A DNA stretch of 64,000 nucleotides from Arthrobacter pascens (GCF_017052465.1 NZ_JAFHKT010000151.1:1-64000); one strand, 5' to 3'; positions 26,277 through 35,806 are shown, numbered from the stretch's first letter. Made by a program: numbers and translations. Notes: generated from the sequence alone by a model not told the origin.

Positions 26277-27248
26277 ATGGCAGCCATCGGTTTTCACGCG
26301 TCGCATGAACAGATCAGCCCGGGACAGCTTTTGAAGGATGTCCAGCACGCGGAGGAGGCCGGTTTCGACGCCGCCATGTGCTCGGACCACATCGAACCCT
26401 GGTCCGCCCGGCAGGGGCATTCCGGATTCGCCTGGTCCTGGCTGGGGGCGGCACTGGCAACCACCAAGATGCGGTTCGGAGTGGTCAACGCGCCGGGCCA
26501 GCGGTACCACCCCGCCATCGTCGCCCATGCCGCCGCCACGCTGGCCTCCATGTTCCCGGAACGGTTCTGGGTGGCCCTGGGCAGCGGGGAGAACATGAAC
26601 GAGCACATCACCGGAGACCCGTGGCCGCTGAAGGAGACCCGGCAGCAGCGGCTCGAGGAATGCGTGGACGTCATCCGGCGGCTGCACGCCGGCGAGGAGG
26701 TCACCCACCACGGCCTGGTGACGGTGGAGCAGGCCCGGATCTGGGACGTTCCGGAGCCCCCGCCGCCGCTCATTGCGCCGGCCATCAGCGTGGAGACGGC
26801 CAGACGCTCCGCCGCCTGGGCGGACGGCCTGGTCACCGTGAACCAGCCCCATGACAAGCTCCGGGAGATGCTCAGCGCCTACCGCGACAACGGCGGCCGC
26901 GGCAAGGCGATCCTGCAGATCCACCTGTCCTGGGCGCCCGATGAACAGGATGCCGTGGCCATTGCCATGGACCAGTGGAGGTCCAATATCTTTGCCCCGC
27001 CCATACCCTGGGACCTGCCCACCGCCGCCCATTTCGACGGGGTCAGCACCGACGTCGGCGAGGAACAGCTCCGCAAATCGGTAAACGTCTCCGCCAGCCT
27101 GGACCAGCATGCCGAGTGGCTCGGGGAATACGCAGGCCTCGGCTTCGACGAGCTGTATCTCCACTTCGTGGGCCAGGAGCAGGCCCCGTTCATCGACGCG
27201 TTCGCGGACAAGGTGCTGCCCCAGCTCCGGGAGGTGCGCACCGCATGA
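26277..27248 (+). CDS. LLM-class flavin-dependent oxidoreductase (non-F420 type suspected)
   Basis: A 323-residue luciferase-like TIM-barrel protein (GFHASHEQISPGQLLKDVQHAEEAGFDAAMCSDHIEPW; RFWVALGSGENMNEH; WADGLVTVNQP). It resembles the TIGR03885 group, thought to use FMN rather than F420. Substrate is not known. Its last codons overlap the start of the trehalose-synthase-like gene (ATGA, 4 bp), so the two are made together; the same pairing is, as far as I recall, common in actinobacteria. Upstream it is divergent from ligC. Confidence 0.82.
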   Translation: MAAIGFHASHEQISPGQLLKDVQHAEEAGFDAAMCSDHIEPWSARQGHSGFAWSWLGAALATTKMRFGVVNAPGQRYHPAIVAHAAATLASMFPERFWVALGSGENMNEHITGDPWPLKETRQQRLEECVDVIRRLHAGEEVTHHGLVTVEQARIWDVPEPPPPLIAPAISVETARRSAAWADGLVTVNQPHDKLREMLSAYRDNGGRGKAILQIHLSWAPDEQDAVAIAMDQWRSNIFAPPIPWDLPTAAHFDGVSTDVGEEQLRKSVNVSASLDQHAEWLGEYAGLGFDELYLHFVGQEQAPFIDAFADKVLPQLREVRTA

Positions 27249-28939
27249 GAATCGCTGAAACCTCGGACCTGTGGTGGAAGAACGCCGTGATTTACTGCCT
27301 CGACGTCGAGACTTTTTTCGACGACGACGGCGACGGCACCGGCGACTTCGCCGGACTCACCCAGCGCGTGGACTACCTCGCGGCGCTGGGCGTGAGCTGC
27401 ATCTGGCTCATGCCCTTCTACCCGACCCCGGACCGGGACGACGGGTATGACGTCACCGATTTCTTCGGCGTCGACCACCGGCTGGGCACCATGGGCGACC
27501 TCGTGGAGTTCATCCGCACCGCCAAGGACCGCGGCATCAGGGTGATCGCGGACTTCGTAGTCAACCACACCTCAAACCAGCATCCGTGGTTCCAGGAGGC
27601 ACGGAAGTCCGTGGACAACCCCTACCGCGACTACTACGTGTGGCGCAAGGACACCCCGCCGGACACCTCCTCCGAAGTGGTGTTCCCGGGAGAACAGACG
27701 TCCATTTGGACCCAGGACGACGCCACCGGCGAGTGGTACCTGCACATGTTCAAGGAGCACCAGCCGGACCTCAACGTCACCAACCCGAAGGTCCGGAACG
27801 AGATCGCCAAGGCAATGGGACTGTGGCTGGAGCTGGGGCTGGAGGGATTCCGGCTCGACGCCGTGCCGTTTTTCCTGGAGACCCGCGGGCAGCCGAAGGA
27901 TGAAGCCGCGAACATCGATCCGCACGACTACCTGGCTGCCCTGCGCAGTTTCCTCGGCCGGCGCAACGGCAGCGCCGTGCTGCTGGGCGAGGTGAACCTG
28001 CCGTACAAGGAGCAGCTCGAATACTTCGGCGGGGCCGAAGGGAACGAACTGAACATGCAGTTCGACTTCATGTCCATGCAGCACCTGTACCTTTCGCTGG
28101 CCCGCGGGGACGCCCGGCCGCTTGCGGAGACGCTGAAGGCCAGGCCGGCGCTGAATCCGGACAACCAGTGGGCCATGTTTGTCCGCAACCATGACGAACT
28201 GACTCTGGACAAGCTCAGTGACGGCGAGCGTGAGGAGGTCTTCGCCGCGTTCGGCCCGGAGAAGAACATGCAGGTGTACGGCCGGGGCCTCCGGCGCAGG
28301 CTGCCGCCCATGCTGGGCGGCGACGCCGGCCGGATCCGGATGGTGTACTCGCTGATGTTCTCGCTGCCGGGCACCCCCGTGCTCTATTACGGCGAAGAAA
28401 TCGGCATGGGCGAGGACCTGCGGCAGAAAAGCCGTGCCGCCGTCCGCACGCCGATGCAATGGAACGACGAAAAGAACGGCGGCTTCTCGGACGCCAAGGT
28501 CTCGGACCTCGTGCAACCGATGGCGCGCGGGGACTTCGGCCCGGAGAAGGTCAACGCGGCGGCGGCCAAGCGGGATCCGGGCTCGCTGTGGAATTTCATC
28601 GCCACGCTCATCCAGCGCTACCGCGAGTCACCGGAACTGGGCTGGGGCGACTTCGCCGTCATCGACCAGGCTGAGCCGGCGGTCTTCGCGCACACCTGCA
28701 GCTCCGCCGGGGCCACCCTGCTGCTGCTGCACAACTTCGGTGAGGATACCGTGAAAGTCAGCGGGAACGTCGGGCCGCAGGACGGCCCGCCCCGGGCCTT
28801 CAAGGGCGCGGTCCTTTTGGACCTGTTCGACGGCGGCAATGAAGACCTGGAGCCCGACGGCGGGTTCACCGTCGAGCTGGGGCGCTACGGCTACCGCTGG
28901 TTCCGCGTGCACAAGCCCGGCGACAGGCTGGCTCCCTGA
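27245..28939 (+). CDS. GH13 trehalose-synthase-like alpha-glucan enzyme
   Basis: A 564-residue GH13 protein. Catalytic residues are D205 (GFRLDAV, nucleophile), E249 (LLGEVNLP, acid/base) and H316-D317 (VRNHDELT). Region markers WWKNAVIYCLDVETF and DVTDFFGVDHRLGTMGDL place it near trehalose synthase and alpha-amylase of subfamily GH13_16. True TreS isomerises maltose and trehalose; this protein lacks a fused maltokinase and could act on other short glucans. The ATG at 27245 lies inside the last codons of the LLM gene. No signal peptide, so cytoplasmic. Converges on the oligo-1,6-glucosidase gene with a 22-bp gap. Confidence 0.85.
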   Translation: MRIAETSDLWWKNAVIYCLDVETFFDDDGDGTGDFAGLTQRVDYLAALGVSCIWLMPFYPTPDRDDGYDVTDFFGVDHRLGTMGDLVEFIRTAKDRGIRVIADFVVNHTSNQHPWFQEARKSVDNPYRDYYVWRKDTPPDTSSEVVFPGEQTSIWTQDDATGEWYLHMFKEHQPDLNVTNPKVRNEIAKAMGLWLELGLEGFRLDAVPFFLETRGQPKDEAANIDPHDYLAALRSFLGRRNGSAVLLGEVNLPYKEQLEYFGGAEGNELNMQFDFMSMQHLYLSLARGDARPLAETLKARPALNPDNQWAMFVRNHDELTLDKLSDGEREEVFAAFGPEKNMQVYGRGLRRRLPPMLGGDAGRIRMVYSLMFSLPGTPVLYYGEEIGMGEDLRQKSRAAVRTPMQWNDEKNGGFSDAKVSDLVQPMARGDFGPEKVNAAAAKRDPGSLWNFIATLIQRYRESPELGWGDFAVIDQAEPAVFAHTCSSAGATLLLLHNFGEDTVKVSGNVGPQDGPPRAFKGAVLLDLFDGGNEDLEPDGGFTVELGRYGYRWFRVHKPGDRLAP

Positions 28940-28961
28940 GGCCCGCCTTTAGAAGGGCCGG

Positions 28962-30692
28962 CTACAGGTTCCGGCGGAACACCTTCACTTCCCAGGGCCG
29001 CAGCCCGAGGCCGGGCGCTGCCGGGTAATTTCCGAGCACCTGCTCGGCGTCGCCCCAGGAGCCGTCAACGCCGGCCGACTGCTCAGTTCCCGAAAAGTTG
29101 CCCAGGACCAGCAGTTCGGCGTCCGGCAGGGAGCGCCGGAACGCGTAGACGTGTTCGTCGTCGGGCAGCAGCATCGTGAAGTCACCGTAGGCCACCACCG
29201 GATCGGCGTGGCGCAGGGCGATCACGCGGCGGTAGAAACTGAAGACTGAGGCGGGATCGTCCACCTGCGCTGCGGCGTTGATGGTGTTGGCGTTCGGATT
29301 GACCGCGATCCACGGCGCGCCCGTGGTGAAGCCGCCGTGGCGGCTGGCATCCCACTGCACGGGGGTGCGGGCGTTGTCCCGGTTCAGCGGAGCCAGGGCC
29401 GCGAGGACTTCGGCATCGGTGTGGCCGAGGTGGGTGGTCGCCTCCCGGTGGTGGTTGAGAACCTCGATGTCGCGGTAGTCGCTGATGGCACCGAACGCCA
29501 TGTTCGTCATGCCCAGCTCTTCGCCCTGGTACACGTACGGGGTGCCGCGGTGCAGGTGGAGGACGGCGGCCAGCATCTTGGCGGACTGCTCGCGGTATTC
29601 GCCGTCGTCCCCGAAGCGGGAGACGGCCCGGGCCTGGTCGTGGTTGCCCCAATAGAGGCTGTTCCAGCCGCGCTCCCCCAGGGCTTCCTGCCAGCGGCCG
29701 AGAGATTTCTTCAGGTCGGTCAGCAACAGCTTCTTGGGCCGCCACTTGTTGCCGCCCTCCTGGTCCAGGGCCACGTGCTCGAACTGGAACACCATGTCCA
29801 CTTCCCGGCGTCCGGGGTCGGTGAACAGCACGGCGTCATCCACCGTCACCCCGGGCATCTCACCCACGGTGAGCAGGTCCTTGTCCCGCCCGGCAAACAC
29901 TTCCTGGTGCATCTCCTGCAGGAATTCATGGATGCGGGGGCCACAGATGTAGTGCGGGCCGCCGTCGCCGTACAGCATGCCGTCGGCCCGGGGACCGTCC
30001 GGCAGGGACTGGTCCTTGGAGATGAAGTTGATGACGTCCATCCGGAAGCCGTCCACGCCGCGGTCCAGCCACCAGTTCATCATGTCGTAGACGGCGGCCC
30101 GGACCTCCGGGTTTTCCCAGTTGAGGTCCGGCTGTTTCCTCGAAAAGAGGTGGAGGTAGTACTCCCCGGTCGCGGCGTCGTACTCCCAGGCAGAGCCGGA
30201 GAATGCGGAACCCCAGTTGTTGGGCTCTGCCCCTGCCGTGCCGGGCTCCGCCCCTTCCCGTGCGGGCCGCCACCAGTACCAGTCCCGCTTCGGGCTGTCC
30301 TTGCTGGAGCGCGACTCCGCGAACCAGGGGTGCTCGTCGGAGGTGTGGTTGACCACGAGGTCCATGACCAGCTTCATGCCGCGGGCGTGCAGGCCGTCAA
30401 GCAGCTCATCCAGGGTTTCCAGGCCGCCGAAGACGGGGTCAATGTCCCGGTAATCGCTGATGTCGTAGCCGTTGTCATCCTGCGGCGAGCGGTACACCGG
30501 GGAAAGCCAGACGACGTCGACGCCGAGCTTCTGCAGGTAGTCCAGCTTGCCGATGATCCCCCGGAGATCGCCCACGCCGTCACCGTCGGAATCGGCGAAG
30601 CTGCGGGGGTAGATCTGGTACACGACGGCACTCTTGAACCATTCCCTGCCGGCCCGGTAGGTTGCTTCTTCCTCGGTTTCCTCGATGGTCAT
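28962..30692 (-). CDS. GH13 alpha-glucosidase, oligo-1,6-glucosidase type
   Basis: A 576-residue cytoplasmic GH13 enzyme. Nucleophile D219 (GFRMDV), acid/base E278 (TVGEMPG). Two markers favour alpha-1,6 linkages: valine directly after the nucleophile (D219-V220) and the QPDLNWENP segment, both typical of subfamily 31 oligo-1,6-glucosidases. It would hydrolyse isomaltose and isomaltooligosaccharides to glucose. It is downstream of the glucodextranase gene on the same strand with a hairpin between, so probably a separate or attenuated transcript. The first 17 residues are acidic and variable. Confidence 0.88.
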   Translation of the reverse strand: MTIEETEEEATYRAGREWFKSAVVYQIYPRSFADSDGDGVGDLRGIIGKLDYLQKLGVDVVWLSPVYRSPQDDNGYDISDYRDIDPVFGGLETLDELLDGLHARGMKLVMDLVVNHTSDEHPWFAESRSSKDSPKRDWYWWRPAREGAEPGTAGAEPNNWGSAFSGSAWEYDAATGEYYLHLFSRKQPDLNWENPEVRAAVYDMMNWWLDRGVDGFRMDVINFISKDQSLPDGPRADGMLYGDGGPHYICGPRIHEFLQEMHQEVFAGRDKDLLTVGEMPGVTVDDAVLFTDPGRREVDMVFQFEHVALDQEGGNKWRPKKLLLTDLKKSLGRWQEALGERGWNSLYWGNHDQARAVSRFGDDGEYREQSAKMLAAVLHLHRGTPYVYQGEELGMTNMAFGAISDYRDIEVLNHHREATTHLGHTDAEVLAALAPLNRDNARTPVQWDASRHGGFTTGAPWIAVNPNANTINAAAQVDDPASVFSFYRRVIALRHADPVVAYGDFTMLLPDDEHVYAFRRSLPDAELLVLGNFSGTEQSAGVDGSWGDAEQVLGNYPAAPGLGLRPWEVKVFRRNL

Positions 30693-30783
30693 GGCTGGTT
30701 CCTCCCGGTCGGCGGCGTAGGGGCTGCGGGCCCAGTGAAAGTCTTGTCCGGGAAGATTCCCGGGTCAATCCCTGCCCACGGCA

Positions 30784-30819
30784 ACGCCGGCACCCGCCCG
30801 GAAAGGCGGGTGCCGGCGT
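30784..30819 (-). terminator. Strong hairpin downstream of the glucodextranase gene
   Basis: ACGCCGGCACCCGCC (30784-30798) and GGCGGGTGCCGGCGT (30805-30819) form a perfect 15-bp stem with a 6-base loop, 43 bp after the gene's stop. There is no T run on the minus strand, so it may weaken rather than end transcription into the alpha-glucosidase gene. Confidence 0.7.
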
Positions 30820-30862
30820 CGTTATTCTGAACGGCCAGGGAGTAGCGTCGCCGGAACCGCAG

Positions 30863-33800
30863 TTACGGCTGGAGGCCCAGCATCGGCACCACCACGGGCG
30901 AGCCCGCGCGCCAGTCCAGCACGGCTGCCTGCGTCTGGCCTTCGCCGACGAGGACGTCCAAGGCGTTGGGATCGCCGGTGTCCGTGTCCCGGGACGGGAT
31001 GGTGCCGTCGAAGACACCCGCTCCGCCGCCGAAGCGCCATTCCTTGATCCAGGCCGGGTCGCCGGCTTCCCAGTAGGCGCCGTCGTAGACGGGCCGCACG
31101 TTGCCGATTCCCTCGCCGGCCTCGGCGTTGCCGAACATGGCCACGGACATCCGGGCCGTCGCGGGATCCAGCCCGCCGAGGGCCGCCTTGGGCACGCGGG
31201 TCACGATCTGCCGCGCCTCGGGGACGCCCAGGAGCGAGACCGCGGAGATGCGCGTGCCGTCCGGTGCGTACACGCCGGCGCCGTCGAACCGGCCGTCCGT
31301 GACGATCACCGAATCCCAGGCATGCTCCAGGTTGATGTTGGTGCCGGGCAGTCCCGGGGTGGCCCCGCCCTCGCCCTTGCCCAGGTAGATATTGACGCGC
31401 TGGTGCGAGATGGCCTGGCCGCCCCAGGGGTTGGTCACTTCGCCGGCGACGGTGGAGACGAACGCGTAGTCATCGCCGGCGTCGTAAACGTCCACTCCGG
31501 TCAGGTCAAAGGCGCCCGGAACGTATGCGCTGTTGGTCGGGTACCTGTAGGTTCCGGGGCCGTTGTCGTCGCCCGCAGGGTCGCTGAGGGCGCCGATCCG
31601 GCTGCCGTAGTAGAGGACCGTGCGGTCCTCGACGGCGGTGCCGCCGTCATGCGCGACCGCCGCGACGGTGATCTTGTTCCTGGCCCCGGTGAGCGCGACG
31701 TCGAGGGTGAACGTTCCGTCAGTTACCGGCGCTTCCGTGGCAGTCCCGTTCACGGACACGTACACCTTCGCAGCGCTTGTGGTTCCGCGGACGACGGCGG
31801 TGGCCGAATCCGCCGTCGACAGCGCCTCCGGTGCGGTAACGGAGAGTTCCGGGCTCGAGAGCGGGGCTCCGGCGGCGTAGCGGGCGGCAACATTCCGTGG
31901 CGTTTCCACGGGGGCGCCGGCCTTCACGCCGGCGGCCAGGCGGACGTACTGGGCCATGGCCCAGGAGAGCGGCGACGCCGATCCGGTGCTGCGGCCCAGT
32001 TCGTGGCCGTAGGAGGTGGGCTCGTCCCGGTCCCAGACCTGCTCGGGGATCATGTAGCCGGCGTTGGCCGCGGAGTGCATGGTCTCCAGGTACGGCAGTG
32101 CGTCCTGGCCGTTGGCGAGCGCGTACTCGCCGCGTTCACCGCTGAGGAGGGGCCAAAGACGGCCGATGCCCGTGCCGTCCCAGGGCGAGCCGTCGGCCTT
32201 TTCGCCGTACCCGTCGTAGGTGTAGCGGTGCCACATGCGGCCGCCGGGGGTCTCCTGGGAGATCGACGCGTCGGTCTCGGCCAAAGAGTCCGCAACGTGG
32301 GGGTCCGCCGGTGCCTTGACGCCGAGCCGGACGAATTCCAGGAAGCCGCCGTCCAGGACGGCATTCTCAGGGTGCACTCCGGCGCCGTTCCCCCAGTCCC
32401 GGGTGGCGCCGTCGTTCGGGTTGCCGGTGGCGCTGATGCGCAGGTAGTACTTGCCGTCGCCCACCGGCCCGTTCGTGGTGAACATCCACTTCTCGGTGCT
32501 GCGCTGCCACTCGTCTGCGGTGGCGCGGTAAACGGCGGCGGAACCGGCGTCGCCGTTCTTTCCGGCGATATCCGCCGCTGCGGCGAGTGCTGCGATCTGG
32601 GAGGCCAGCGTGGACGTCGAGTAGCCGCCGGTCTCCTCCCAGCGTTCCTGCGGTGTCTTGGGGCCTGCCGCAACGAGATAGTCGGCTGCGGGCTTGAGTT
32701 CGTTGCGGTAGAAGCCGGCGTCGGTGCGGCCGATCTGGTTGGCCAGCAGGATGGGGAACGCCGTTTCATCCAGCTGGATGCCGTTCTGGCCGATCGTGCC
32801 GTCCACACGTGAGGTCTGCGGGAAGTGGCCGTCCGGCTGCTGCTGGTACGTGAACAGCCATTCGACGCCGCGGGCTGCAGCCTCCTCGTCGCCGGCGGCA
32901 AGGAGGGCGGTGACCGACTGGTACATGTCCCGCGCCCAGACGGCGTGGTACCCCTCGCGGTGGGTCTCGGCGCTGGCCGCCTGGCCCCACGGGATGGTCA
33001 GCGAGGCGATGAAGGCGCCGGGGAAGGTCTTGTCCTCGTGGGACTTCACGGTCATGAGGGAAACGTCGTACTGCGTGCGCAGTGCGCCCGTGAGCGACGT
33101 GGCGGGCTGGTCAAGGGAGTTCAGGTACTTCTTCCACTCCCCCGTGTAGCTCTTGCTCACCTTCTTGTAGCCGGTGCCGAGGCTCGCCTTGGCGGTCGCG
33201 AGTGCCTCGGCTGTGTCCGCACCGAAGCCGAGGGCGAGCGAGAACTCGGTCTTCCCGCCTGCTGCCAGTGGAATCTGGCCGGTCTGGGAAATGTTGCCGG
33301 GGCCGGCGGTGGCGGACGCGTTGTCCAGCCGGCCGTCCGCGGCGAGGTCGGTCCACCCGTCGCTGGTTCCCACGTAGCCGTTGGAGACGGCGCCGAACCC
33401 CACGGAGGATACGAGCGCGGTGGCAACGGGAGTGGCTGCGTCGGCGAGGTCGGAGGCGAGGAGGGCGCCGCCGGACACGCTGCCGGAGTCGCCGCCGGAG
33501 GTCCCGGCCAGCGACGGGTCGGAGAGGACAAACAGCTGGTAGTCGCCGCCGTCGAGCACTTCGAACGTGACGCCAAGCATCACGGTGGAGCGCCGGGGGT
33601 CGGTGACGTAGGTCTTGGTGAGCCGCCAGCGGCCGGCGTTGTCCGTGGTGGTCTGGCGGTAGCTGAGGGCTTTCGGATCGGCAAGTTCAACGGTGCGGGT
33701 GGTCTGCTCACTCTCGCGCTGGGCGGTGCTGCCGTCACTGACGGCGAACTGCAGCTCCCGCGTATTCGGGGTATCGGCCCGAGGGTAGTAGACCTCGCTC

Positions 33801-34009
33801 ATGGTGCCTTCGGTCAGGGTGTACCAGACCTTGGAGGCGGGGTTGAGGGACGTGCCGACGCCCTCCTTGTCCCCCTTGGTCCAGGTGGCGGCGGCTCCGG
33901 GCGAACCGGGCGGCTCGGCTGTTTCCGCGAGGGCGGGGCTCAGGCCCAGCGCCGAAACGGCCACCGCCAGGGCGGTGGCACTGCAGGCGGATTTGAGGCG
34001 TTGCTTCAT
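30863..34009 (-). CDS. Secreted GH15 glucodextranase (exo-alpha-1,6-glucosidase)
   Basis: A 1048-residue secreted enzyme. The signal peptide ends after PALA at residue 28. Residues about 30-300 form the beta-sandwich N-domain, about 315-695 the (alpha/alpha)6 barrel, and about 700-1048 C-terminal domains with starch-binding or cell-surface roles. Catalytic residues are E458 (RWEETGGYS) and E656 (YMIPEQVWDRDEP). Subtracting the 28-residue signal gives 430 and 628, the numbers I recall for Arthrobacter globiformis I42 glucodextranase, which releases glucose from dextran. GGAGAG precedes the ATG. Divergent from a ROK regulator, with a 25-bp palindrome between. A glucoamylase activity is the alternative. 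Confidence 0.92.
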   Translation of the reverse strand: MKQRLKSACSATALAVAVSALGLSPALAETAEPPGSPGAAATWTKGDKEGVGTSLNPASKVWYTLTEGTMSEVYYPRADTPNTRELQFAVSDGSTAQRESEQTTRTVELADPKALSYRQTTTDNAGRWRLTKTYVTDPRRSTVMLGVTFEVLDGGDYQLFVLSDPSLAGTSGGDSGSVSGGALLASDLADAATPVATALVSSVGFGAVSNGYVGTSDGWTDLAADGRLDNASATAGPGNISQTGQIPLAAGGKTEFSLALGFGADTAEALATAKASLGTGYKKVSKSYTGEWKKYLNSLDQPATSLTGALRTQYDVSLMTVKSHEDKTFPGAFIASLTIPWGQAASAETHREGYHAVWARDMYQSVTALLAAGDEEAAARGVEWLFTYQQQPDGHFPQTSRVDGTIGQNGIQLDETAFPILLANQIGRTDAGFYRNELKPAADYLVAAGPKTPQERWEETGGYSTSTLASQIAALAAAADIAGKNGDAGSAAVYRATADEWQRSTEKWMFTTNGPVGDGKYYLRISATGNPNDGATRDWGNGAGVHPENAVLDGGFLEFVRLGVKAPADPHVADSLAETDASISQETPGGRMWHRYTYDGYGEKADGSPWDGTGIGRLWPLLSGERGEYALANGQDALPYLETMHSAANAGYMIPEQVWDRDEPTSYGHELGRSTGSASPLSWAMAQYVRLAAGVKAGAPVETPRNVAARYAAGAPLSSPELSVTAPEALSTADSATAVVRGTTSAAKVYVSVNGTATEAPVTDGTFTLDVALTGARNKITVAAVAHDGGTAVEDRTVLYYGSRIGALSDPAGDDNGPGTYRYPTNSAYVPGAFDLTGVDVYDAGDDYAFVSTVAGEVTNPWGGQAISHQRVNIYLGKGEGGATPGLPGTNINLEHAWDSVIVTDGRFDGAGVYAPDGTRISAVSLLGVPEARQIVTRVPKAALGGLDPATARMSVAMFGNAEAGEGIGNVRPVYDGAYWEAGDPAWIKEWRFGGGAGVFDGTIPSRDTDTGDPNALDVLVGEGQTQAAVLDWRAGSPVVVPMLGLQP

Positions 34010-34081
34010 TGCTCTCCTCGGTGAGTGCGGGAATTGTCCGGCCAGAGGACCCCAGAAGCCTCTAAGCCAAACCGTGGACGG

Positions 34082-34106
34082 GGTTTATTAATAGCTTTAA
34101 TAAACC
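34082..34106. promoter_or_regulatory. Operator-like 25-bp palindrome between glucodextranase and ROK genes
   Basis: GGTTTATTAA (34082-34091) and TTAATAAACC (34097-34106) are perfect reverse complements around the 5-bp spacer TAGCT. The AT-rich palindrome stands out from high-GC surroundings and lies in the divergent intergenic region, 73 bp from the glucodextranase start and 56 bp from the ROK start. AT-rich sites with this symmetry are usual for ROK-family repressors. Confidence 0.7.
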
Positions 34107-34161
34107 GCTGCCAGCTAGTATGGGAGAGCATTTGTCCGGACGTCAAGGGGGTGGGGAAAGT

Positions 34162-35415
34162 ATGTCGCCGAAGCGAACGGCCGCCACCGCTCCCGTCCTG
34201 CGGCGGATCACCGCGGAAGCCGTACTGCAGGCGTTGGTGTCCGGCGACGAGCTGACCGCCGGGGACCTCATGTCGGCTACCGGCCTGTCACGGCCCACGG
34301 TGCACTCCGTCTGCGACGAACTGATCGGCCGCGGCTGGGTGACGGAAACCGGGGCAGCTCACGCTCCGGCGTCGGTCGGGGAACGCACCGCGATACAGGT
34401 GGCGGCGAGCACCGGCGGCAGGCCCTCGCGCCGGTATGCCCTGAACGCCGGTGCGGGGCTGGTTGCCGGCATCGACTTGGGAGCCACCAAGATTTCCTGC
34501 TGCCTGGCCGATCTCCGGGGACGGATCGTGGTGGAAGCCACCGAACCGTGGCGGGACGAACACGTCGGCGCGCCCGAGCGGGTCATGATTGCCCGGCGGA
34601 TCATGAAGGAGCTGCTCGCCGAAGCCGGCGGGGATCCCGGCCGGGTGCTGGCCGCGGGGATGGCCGTTCCGGCCCCGGTCACAGACGACGGCCATGCGGT
34701 GGCCCTTGAGTCCTATCTGCCAGGCATGGCAGCCCTGGACCTGCGCACGGCGCTGCGGCCGGATTTCGACTGGCCGCTGCTGGTGGACAACGACGCGAAC
34801 CTGGCCGTGATGGCGGAGCGCTGGCGGGGTGCCGCCCGGGGGGTGGACAACGTCATTGTCCTGCTTGCCGGATGGCGCCTCGGGGCCGGCATCTGCCTCG
34901 GCGGACGGCTGATCCGCGGCGCGGGGGCAGCGGGTGAGATGCGCTTCCTGGAGCTCGTCGAGGGCGTGGGCAACACCGACGCCGTGGGAGGCATGTGCCG
35001 GGAGCTTGGTGCCGTCGCCGCTGCCGAGATTATCGCCGGCGACCGCCCGGCAACACCGGAGGACAGCGTCCTCGTGGAACTGTGCGCCGGTGACCCGGAG
35101 ACCGTCACGGCCGAGATGGTGGTGGAGGCTGCCCGCCGCGGCGACCAGGCCGCCGTCGACGTTGTGGACGTCGTCATGGAACGCACGGCGCGGGCGGCGG
35201 CGGTGGTGAGCACACTGCTGGACCCGGAGCTGCTGGTCCTGGCCGGCGGGCCAGCCGACGCCGGCGACGTGCTGCTTCCAGTTTTCGACCACCATCTGGG
35301 CAGGCTGAACTCGGTTCGGCCCAGGCTGGCGGCATCCATGCTCGGGGACCATGCGGCGCTTATGGGGTCCGTCCGCGCGGCGCTGGACCACGCATTCGAA
35401 CACCTCCTTGACTAG
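34162..35415 (+). CDS. ROK-family transcriptional regulator
   Basis: A 417-residue ROK repressor. Residues about 10-60 hold the winged helix-turn-helix (LTAGDLMSATGLSRPTVHSVCDELIGRGWV). The kinase-like fold follows: GIDLGATKISCCLADLRG, DNDANLAVMAE and GAGICLGGRLIRGAGAAGEM. The zinc-binding cysteine cluster of NagC/Mlc-type proteins (GHxxxxxxxxxCxCGxxGCxE) is not intact: the segment reads MRFLELVEGVGN. This suggests a regulator that has lost the sugar kinase metal site. GGGGAAAG lies before the ATG at 34162. It most likely controls the divergent glucodextranase gene in response to glucose or isomaltose. Confidence 0.87.
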   Translation: MSPKRTAATAPVLRRITAEAVLQALVSGDELTAGDLMSATGLSRPTVHSVCDELIGRGWVTETGAAHAPASVGERTAIQVAASTGGRPSRRYALNAGAGLVAGIDLGATKISCCLADLRGRIVVEATEPWRDEHVGAPERVMIARRIMKELLAEAGGDPGRVLAAGMAVPAPVTDDGHAVALESYLPGMAALDLRTALRPDFDWPLLVDNDANLAVMAERWRGAARGVDNVIVLLAGWRLGAGICLGGRLIRGAGAAGEMRFLELVEGVGNTDAVGGMCRELGAVAAAEIIAGDRPATPEDSVLVELCAGDPETVTAEMVVEAARRGDQAAVDVVDVVMERTARAAAVVSTLLDPELLVLAGGPADAGDVLLPVFDHHLGRLNSVRPRLAASMLGDHAALMGSVRAALDHAFEHLLD

Positions 35416-35449
35416 CCCCTGCGGACGGCAGCCGCTTTCCCCGCGAAAC

Positions 35450-35478
35450 GGGCCCGGCGCCTGAAACTAACCGGGCCC
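35450..35478 (+). terminator. Hairpin after the ROK gene
   Basis: GGGCCCGG (35450-35457) pairs with CCGGGCCC (35471-35478), loop 13 bases, 34 bp after the stop. No T run follows. Confidence 0.5.
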
Positions 35479-35569
35479 TAACGGGCAGGAAACGAAGGCG
35501 CAACAATGTCCCGCCAGACTGGACTTGCCGGCAATAGCAGGCGCCAGCTCCAGCCCAGGAGGCCATGCC

Positions 35570-35806
35570 ATGTTGAAGGAAGCCAAAGCACACACGAGGC
35601 GCATCCGCGCCCTGGACCAGCTCCACCGCGGGGATGAGATCGAAGCCCGCCTCTCGGTGGGCCCCAATTACGACGACGTCATCATCCGCCGCGGCAGCGT
35701 CGAGGAGACAGCGCCCGGGATCGGTGTCGTCTGGATCATGGACCATCACACGGGCATGCGCAAAGCAATCAATGCCGATGAGTGCAGCGTTTGGCGCGTC
35801 GCCTGA
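35570..35806 (+). CDS. Small protein of unknown function
   Basis: A 78-residue soluble protein, mixed charge (KEAKAHTRRIRALDQLHRGD, then DDVIIRRGSVEETAPGIGVV and HTGMRKAINADECSVWRV). The start at 35570 has AGGAGG seven bases before it, a strong signal. No known family recognised. The pattern of short beta strands suggests a small barrel. It converges on the MoaD-like gene with 5 bp between the stops. Confidence 0.65.
   Translation: MLKEAKAHTRRIRALDQLHRGDEIEARLSVGPNYDDVIIRRGSVEETAPGIGVVWIMDHHTGMRKAINADECSVWRVA

Noticed and set aside
28940..28961. A terminator between the convergent GH13 genes
   Set aside because: Only 22 bp lie between the stops and no convincing stem was found.
30662..32812. 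A 716-codon open frame on the plus strand opposite the glucodextranase gene
   Set aside because: The minus strand encodes a protein with intact catalytic motifs. The plus-strand frame has low-complexity Gly/Arg/Val sequence and no family match.
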